Source: Comamonas sp. B21-038 (GTDB lineage Bacteria > Pseudomonadota > Gammaproteobacteria > Burkholderiales > Burkholderiaceae_C). From it: a stretch of DNA of 64,000 bases. This document shows positions 59,216 to 64,000 of this stretch, piece after piece (position 1 is the stretch's first letter; every line of letters starts with the position of its first letter). A program made the position numbers and the translations under genes. The notes below the pieces were generated by a model that saw only the letters and a list, made by a program, of their open reading frames with translations, was not told where the DNA came from and ran no database searches. The stretch covers positions 4,588,001 to 4,652,000 of the forward strand of contig NZ_CP092462.1 in assembly GCF_022387135.1 (NCBI RefSeq), in the 5' to 3' direction.

Positions 59216-60325
59216 TCAATCGAGACCGCTGTCGTCGCCTTCCTCGTCGTCGTCCTTTTCCAGCTGGCTGCGGTTTTGCAGCTGCTCGCGCATGCTGTCG
59301 GTGCCCTGCATGAACTGGTCCACCGAGGTGGTAGGGGCCAAGCGCCATTCAGGCGGCAGCATGGTGGACATGTAGAGGTTGTCACCCAGGCGCTTTTGCG
59401 TCTGCCACTGCAGGCCCAGCTTGGCGCCGATGCCCAGCACCAGCAAGCCGCCAACAGCCAGCGCCAAGGTACGGGCCGACACCAAGGTGGCTGCACGCAG
59501 GTGGAACCAGATGACCACGGCCATCAACGTGAAGGACGCGAGGCTGGCAAAGCGGCTGAGCAGCGGCCAGGACATGGCAAAGCCCGTCACCGACAGCAGC
59601 ACATCGAGCAAGGCCATGGCAACCATGCCGACCGAGGCAATGCAGACATGGCGCCAGAAACCGGTCACCCCGGTGAACAGCTTGCCCATCATCGACCAGC
59701 CCAGGGTCCAGACCAGCAGGCCGCCCAGCATCCACAGCAGGATGGCGGGCAGCTGGCGGGCCAGCGCACCGGTTTCGGTGGCGCCCAGCCAGGTGGTCCA
59801 GGCCGACAGCAGCACGAGCAGCACCAGAGCCATGGCCGTCAGCAGGCCCTGGGCGCGCGAGAACGGGCGCCAGCGCTGGGTGGCGGGCAAGGGCTGGGCG
59901 GTGCTGCGCAGGTTCAGCTGCACGCCCCGGCCCAGGGTGAGCCGCTGGCCGGGCTGCCAGACAAAGCGCTCGCCAGCGCCGTAGTGGCGCCTGCCATGCC
60001 AGACGCCGTTGGTGCTGTCGAGCACCTCGACTTCGTATTGGCCCGCATTAGGGGGGCCCGCATCCGGGTGGCCCGCTTCGTTGCGGTGCAGGCGCACATG
60101 GCTGGGGCCGATACTGGGGTCGGTCAGCACCAGGTCATTGGTGGCGGCGCGGCCGATGGTGCAGGGCCAGGCAAACACCGGCAAGGCCATCGCGAGGCGG
60201 TGGCCGCGTTCGACCAGCTCCAGTACCGCGCCTTCAGGCGCTTGCGCAGCGGCAGGCGCCTGGGTGCTGGTGTTTTCGTGTTCGGGAGCGATATCGGTCA
60301 ATTCAGGGTAATCGTGCTGGCTCAT
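59216..60325 (-). CDS. FHA domain membrane protein
   Basis: This 369-residue protein has an N-terminal forkhead-associated domain (about residues 30-140: PCTIGRAATNDLVLTDPSIGPSHVRLHR, STNGVWHGRRHYGAGE) that would bind phospho-threonine peptides in the cytoplasm, followed by about five to six hydrophobic segments and a C-terminal acidic tail (EKDDDEEGDDSG). It overlaps the protease gene by ATGA. No kinase gene is adjacent. The pair may form a membrane phospho-signalling and proteolysis unit. Confidence 0.87.
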   Translation of the reverse strand: MSQHDYPELTDIAPEHENTSTQAPAAAQAPEGAVLELVERGHRLAMALPVFAWPCTIGRAATNDLVLTDPSIGPSHVRLHRNEAGHPDAGPPNAGQYEVEVLDSTNGVWHGRRHYGAGERFVWQPGQRLTLGRGVQLNLRSTAQPLPATQRWRPFSRAQGLLTAMALVLLVLLSAWTTWLGATETGALARQLPAILLWMLGGLLVWTLGWSMMGKLFTGVTGFWRHVCIASVGMVAMALLDVLLSVTGFAMSWPLLSRFASLASFTLMAVVIWFHLRAATLVSARTLALAVGGLLVLGIGAKLGLQWQTQKRLGDNLYMSTMLPPEWRLAPTTSVDQFMQGTDSMREQLQNRSQLEKDDDEEGDDSGLD

Positions 60326-61800
60326 TGGGCGGCCTCGCTGGAGAAGCCTTGCAGGTACTGGCGGGCCAGGCGCTGGGCATTGTCAAAACTCACGGCACTG
60401 ACGTTGAGGCGGCCAAGCACGCCTTGGCGCGGCTGGTCCACCGAGACGGCCAGCACGGTCAGGTCATACAGGCCACTGAACTTGCGGTAGGCGGCCATGC
60501 AGACGACGGCGCGCAGCGGCAGCTTGGCGTCACCCGCGACAAAATCCTCGCGGCATTCATAGCCGGTGCGCACGCGGTTGCCGCGCTTGCGCATCGGTTC
60601 ATTGGCAAAGCTGCTGCCATAGGTATGGGCAAACTGCCAGGGGCTCAGGCGCGGGGCGTCGTAGGCCTCGTAGCGCATGCCCAGGCCGCCGACATCGCCG
60701 TCACCGGTGAAGACTTCGCTGTCGATGCGGCATTGGCTGCGCTCAAAATCGAACAAGGATTCGCTGCGCCGCTCACGGCCGTCGCCCCAGCAGCGGGCCA
60801 GGGTTTCGGATGGCACGGGCACGCGGTAGGGGCCATAGCGCTCGCTGCGGCTGCTGCCGCTCAGCACCCGGTCGACCAGGTCCTTCTGGTGGGCCATCAG
60901 CTGGCGTGTGACTTCGGCATGCATGGCGCCCTTGACCGGGGCAGCCTCGCGGCCCTGCGCGAGCAGCTGCTCGACAAACTCCACCGGCACCAGAAAGCTC
61001 AGTTGCTCTGCGCCCAGCTGCTTGGCCACGTTGACACCGACCACCCGGCCCTGGGTGTCGATGGCCGGGCCACCGCTCATGCCCGGGTTCAGGGTGCCGC
61101 CAAAGAAGATGCGCGGGTAGAAGCTGCGCTGCACCAGACCGTTGTAGGTGCCCTCGGTGATCGCAAAGCCCACGTCCAGCGGGTTGCCCAGCGAGAAGAT
61201 ACGCTCGCCGCCGCTCAGCGGCCGGCTGCTGGGGCGCAGTGGCAGCGCACTGTAGCGGGGCGCTGGGGCCGCTTCGCTGGCTGGCGGCGGGGTGACGCGC
61301 AGCAAGGCCAGGTCATGCAGCACATCGATCGCGAGCAACTGCACCGGCGCCTCCTGGCCGCTGACCGAGACCAGCACCGCGCGGTGGCGTTCGGGCTCCA
61401 GCGCGAGCTGGCTGACCACGTGGTAGTTGGTGATCAGCAACCCATCCTCGGAGACAAAAAAGCCCGAACCGGTGCTGCTTTGCGTATTGGTCTGGCGGCG
61501 CAGGGTGCGGATCTGCACCAGCTTGTCGCGCGCAGCCATATAGGCCTGCTGCGCGTCGGGGGAGGGGGGCGGGGCCTCGGCCGCCGCTGCGGGTTGGCTG
61601 GCAGCAGCAGGCGTTCCCGGCGTTGCTGGCGCTGATGGTGACAGGGGTGGCGCCGTGGGCGCCGGCACGGCAGCCTCCGCCGCGAGCGGGTTGGCCGTCT
61701 GTACCAGCGGCGCCTGGGCCATGGCGGGCGCTGCCAGCAGGGCAGCCAGCGCAAGCGCCAGGCCGTTGCGCCACAAAGGGGAAGATGTGCAATGGGTCAT
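60322..61800 (-). CDS. S1C/trypsin-like serine protease, secreted
   Basis: The product has 492 residues. A signal peptide (GLALALAALLAAPAMAQA) and a Pro/Ala-rich linker (about residues 30-85) precede a trypsin-like domain with His127 (ITNYHVVS), Asp163 (VLHDLALL) and Ser242 (NPGMSGGPA). There is no obvious PDZ domain; the C-terminal 200 residues form a separate region with paired Cys (CWGDGRER, FERSQC, GYECRED). It is translationally coupled to the FHA membrane protein and probably acts in the periplasm. Confidence 0.87.
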   Translation of the reverse strand: MTHCTSSPLWRNGLALALAALLAAPAMAQAPLVQTANPLAAEAAVPAPTAPPLSPSAPATPGTPAAASQPAAAAEAPPPSPDAQQAYMAARDKLVQIRTLRRQTNTQSSTGSGFFVSEDGLLITNYHVVSQLALEPERHRAVLVSVSGQEAPVQLLAIDVLHDLALLRVTPPPASEAAPAPRYSALPLRPSSRPLSGGERIFSLGNPLDVGFAITEGTYNGLVQRSFYPRIFFGGTLNPGMSGGPAIDTQGRVVGVNVAKQLGAEQLSFLVPVEFVEQLLAQGREAAPVKGAMHAEVTRQLMAHQKDLVDRVLSGSSRSERYGPYRVPVPSETLARCWGDGRERRSESLFDFERSQCRIDSEVFTGDGDVGGLGMRYEAYDAPRLSPWQFAHTYGSSFANEPMRKRGNRVRTGYECREDFVAGDAKLPLRAVVCMAAYRKFSGLYDLTVLAVSVDQPRQGVLGRLNVSAVSFDNAQRLARQYLQGFSSEAAQ

Positions 61801-61969
61801 GGTGTTGGGGTTCGCGCCCTGCAGGCCGGCGGGCTCGCTCGCAGGCATGGCAGGGCGTTGGACTCAGGGGCTGACGGCCAGGGCTGGATACCGGGCAAGC
61901 TCAAATGCTATCAAAATTAAAGCGCTGTTGTGTGAAGGGATCCGGTATCTGTGCAAGTGTTCGTAGGTC

Positions 61970-62662
61970 TCAGGCAACGCCACGGCGCAGCACCTCGGTG
62001 AGCAGGTTGCGCAGCCCGCCCCAGGCCACCTGGATGCCCAGGCACATGAGGATGAAGGCCGAGAAGTTCAGGAAGACCATGACGCCGCTCTTGCCCAGCG
62101 GTTTGAGTATCCGGTCTGCATAGCGGTAGCAGATGAGTACCGTGCTGCCTGCAACCAGGCATCCGGCGACGGCACCGAGCAGGTTGGCAGCGACGACGGC
62201 GTTGGACTCGCTGTCCAGAACTGCCACGCTGACCGTGATGGTCGCTGCCAGCGTGCCCGGACCAAATGACAGCGGGAAGGTCAGTGGGTAGAAGGTGAGC
62301 AGACGGGCGGATTCCGGCGACAAGGACTGGGTGGGCTTTTCTTGCAACTCCTCATTGGGCTTGGCGTTGATCATGTTCCAGCCGATCACCGCCAGCAACA
62401 GGCCACCGCCCAGCCGCACCACGTCGATGGACAGGGAAAACAGGTTCAGGATGATGGCGCCAAAGAGCATGAAAAAGACCATCAGCACGCTGGTCTGCAG
62501 GGCGATGCGGGTGGCCATGCTTTGCCGCAATTCCTTGCTGGCGCCTTCGGTCAAGGCCAGAAAGAAGACCGAAATGCCGATCGGGCTCAGCGCAGGCACG
62601 ACGGTAACCACCAGCAGCCAGAAGCTCTGGTGGGACGCGCTCAGATAAGTGTCAAAATTCAT
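61970..62662 (-). CDS. MarC family (UPF0056) inner-membrane protein
   Basis: This 230-residue protein has six membrane helices and the MarC/NAAT signature (FWLLVVTVVPALSPIGISVFFLALTEGAS, LGGGLLLAVIGWNMI, TFPLSFGPGTLAATITVSV). The family includes putative amino-acid transporters and proteins of unknown function. The ATG preceding NFDTYLSA is used. It is monocistronic and divergent from the next small membrane-protein gene. Confidence 0.9.
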   Translation of the reverse strand: MNFDTYLSASHQSFWLLVVTVVPALSPIGISVFFLALTEGASKELRQSMATRIALQTSVLMVFFMLFGAIILNLFSLSIDVVRLGGGLLLAVIGWNMINAKPNEELQEKPTQSLSPESARLLTFYPLTFPLSFGPGTLAATITVSVAVLDSESNAVVAANLLGAVAGCLVAGSTVLICYRYADRILKPLGKSGVMVFLNFSAFILMCLGIQVAWGGLRNLLTEVLRRGVA

Positions 62663-62837
62663 CGTTAAATGCCTTTTGATAGTTAATCCATAGCCCGATG
62701 GTGCCACTCTAAGCGAAGTCCAACCAGTGGGCAACCGGCCAATATCGTTACAGCGTATGTGCGCAACGCAGGGCGGGGGACGGCCCAATTGGCCCCTGGC
62801 GACAACGGCAACTCCGGAGGCAGTGGACAATAGCGCG

Positions 62838-63269
62838 ATGAACTGGAGAAACATACTGATCCCCATCGGCTTGCTGGTGCTGCTGGGGGCTGCTTACCAA
62901 AATTACAAATGGATGGGCGTGCTGGCCGTCAGCGGCGGCATCGTGCTGTGGCTGATGCTGCACTTCACCCGTCTGATGACCATCATGAAGCGGGCCTCCG
63001 AGCGGCCTTTGGGCTATGTCGCCAGTGCGGTGATGCTCAATGCCAAGCTCAAACCCAATGTGCCGCTGGTCCATGTGGTGGCCATGACGCGCTCTTTGGG
63101 CCTGCGCCAGTCCAAGGACCTGGAGCAGCCCGAGGTGTTTGTGTGGCGCGACAACACGGACTCATCGGTGACCTGCGAGTTTGTGCACGGGCGCCTGCAG
63201 AAATGGACCCTGCAGCGCCCGGCTGATGCAGCCGAAGCCGCTGCTGCACCCGCCCATCCGCAGCCTTGA
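62838..63269 (+). CDS. Small membrane protein (143 aa), hypothetical
   Basis: This 143-residue protein has two N-terminal hydrophobic segments (ILIPIGLLVLLGAAY and WMGVLAVSGGIVLWLMLHF) and a cytoplasmic soluble part ending in an Ala/Pro tail. The ATG MNWRN is chosen because the upstream open frame is polar and unlike a membrane N-terminus. No function is known. It lies upstream of the CHCC zinc-finger and glycosyltransferase genes. Confidence 0.72.
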   Translation: MNWRNILIPIGLLVLLGAAYQNYKWMGVLAVSGGIVLWLMLHFTRLMTIMKRASERPLGYVASAVMLNAKLKPNVPLVHVVAMTRSLGLRQSKDLEQPEVFVWRDNTDSSVTCEFVHGRLQKWTLQRPADAAEAAAAPAHPQP

Positions 63270-63512
63270 GCCGGCCCCACTTGTAACAACGGCGACCTGC
63301 CGCCCGTCTGCGGCACCCTTTTAGGCGGGTTTGGCGGTCAAATCTGAGGTGCGCAATGTGCATCTTCTGCCAAGTCGGGCGCCGTCCACGTAAAATCACT
63401 GCCCAGCACGGGAGCCCGTTGGGGCTGGTCCCCACCATTGCCCGTGCCTACAGAATCATCGAAAGCCGGTCCGCGACAGGGGTGCGGGGCCGGCGCAGGA
63501 AAGTTGAAAACC

Positions 63513-63719
63513 ATGACGCAGGCAGTTGTTGAGTTGCTGGCCAAAGACCTGAACGCCCAAGGTGGCGTGTTTTGCCCCAATCCCAAGGCAGACATGAAAT
63601 TGTGGAGCGGCCATCCCCGCGTTTTTCTGGATGTCGGCCACAGCGGTGAGGCCAAATGCCCGTACTGCGGTACCGTGTACCGGCTCAAGGCGGGCGAAAC
63701 CTTCCACGGTGGCCATTGA
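63513..63719 (+). CDS. Zinc-finger domain protein (CHCC type)
   Basis: This 68-residue protein has the zf-CHCC pattern: Cys in FCPNPKADMKLWSGHPRVFL (Cys and His) and AKCPYCGTVYRL (Cys-Cys), like mitochondrial NDUFS6 and its bacterial relatives. It probably binds one zinc. It sits immediately before the glycosyltransferase gene with no gap. Confidence 0.86.
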   Translation: MTQAVVELLAKDLNAQGGVFCPNPKADMKLWSGHPRVFLDVGHSGEAKCPYCGTVYRLKAGETFHGGH

Positions 63720-64000
63720 GTGACTGATTCCCCATTGGGCGGCGCTGCAGCTTCGCGCAGGCTGACGCTGACCATTGGCATCCTCACGCTCAACGAAGAA
63801 GACAATATCGAGGCCTGCTTGCGCAGTGCCTCGTTTGCCGACCAGGTTGTGGTGGTGGACAGTGGCAGTGTGGACCGTACCACCGCCATTGCCTGTAGCC
63901 TTGGTGCCCAGGTGTTTCGCTACGAAGACTGGCAGGGCTTTGCGTTGCAGCGCAACCGGCTGCTCGCCCACGCCAAGGGGGACTATGTGTTCTTCCTCGA
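63720..64000 (+). CDS. Family 2 glycosyltransferase (WaaE/KdtX-like), 3' truncated by window edge
   Basis: An open frame starts with GTG directly after the zinc-finger stop and runs past the window end. It reads TIGILTLNEEDNIEACL and ADQVVVVDSGSVDRT, the GT2 nucleotide-sugar binding pattern, followed by WQGFALQRNRLLAHAKGDY. This resembles lipopolysaccharide core beta-1,4-glucosyltransferases. Only about 93 codons are visible, so the acceptor cannot be judged. Confidence 0.85.
   Translation, partial: MTDSPLGGAAASRRLTLTIGILTLNEEDNIEACLRSASFADQVVVVDSGSVDRTTAIACSLGAQVFRYEDWQGFALQRNRLLAHAKGDYVFFL

Noticed and set aside
61900-61935. AT-rich fragment AAATGCTATCAAAATTAAAG upstream of the protease gene
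   Set aside because: It recalls a short intergenic repeat seen in Comamonadaceae, but only one partial copy is present and no boundaries can be defined.

Overview
The window looks like a chromosomal segment of a high-GC betaproteobacterium, most likely Comamonadaceae (Burkholderiales). The reasons are uniformly GC-rich coding, very dense packing with many ATGA start/stop overlaps, and familiar neighbours: a sigma-54 dependent porin-glnK-amtB operon, an alanine-rich ProQ, lplT next to alr, radA, glcEF and a Lrp/AsnC regulator. No rRNA, tRNA, CRISPR array, transposase, integrase or prophage was seen.

Layout. (1) 1-5983, plus strand: the end of a peptide/nickel-type ABC importer (two ATPases and a binding protein) in line with a BAAT-type thioesterase and two carboxymuconolactone-decarboxylase/AhpD-like proteins, closed by a strong terminator. 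(2) 12487-6015, minus strand: a seven-gene run, binding protein-livG-livF-livH-livM-AhpD-like-FMN monooxygenase, converging on the first cluster. (3) 12621-17038: comM, then divergently porin-glnK-amtB with a sigma-54 promoter and an NtrC palindrome. (4) 17092-19906: a 750-residue cysteine desulfurase/persulfide dioxygenase-like/rhodanese fusion, divergent from a DecR/CyuR-like Lrp regulator. (5) 19980-23448: SMP-30 lactonase family protein, glcE and glcF. (6) 23455-35489: a catabolic region with a GntR/FCD regulator. It has a transporter and GGT-like hydrolase, a five-gene minus-strand operon (two ferredoxins, an unrecognised small protein, a TauE/SafE exporter, an ornithine-cyclodeaminase-like enzyme) and a five-gene plus-strand operon (haem-oxygenase-like diiron protein, aldehyde dehydrogenase, GlcG-like protein, ferredoxin-reductase, SDR). 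Copies of a TTGTAT-N5-ATACAA-type palindrome at several promoters suggest one regulon. (7) 35730-41185: proQ, a small membrane protein, glutathione peroxidase, DMT exporter, lplT and alr. (8) 41276-56567: accessory block with hipBA, a TetR-controlled EmrAB/NodT efflux pump, a Pls/PosA-type poly(amino acid) synthetase with its own phosphopantetheinyl transferase, two solute-binding proteins and a GST. (9) 56723-64000: radA, aldo/keto reductase, an FHA membrane protein plus trypsin-like protease pair, a MarC-family protein, a small membrane protein, a CHCC zinc-finger protein and the start of a family 2 glycosyltransferase.

The strongest candidates for undescribed biology are the GntR-linked diiron oxygenase divergon (24938-35489), the Pls/PosA synthetase locus (48530-53229) and the cysteine-sulfur fusion enzyme with its regulator (17092-19906). 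All functions are inferred from motifs and context; nothing was searched against a database.
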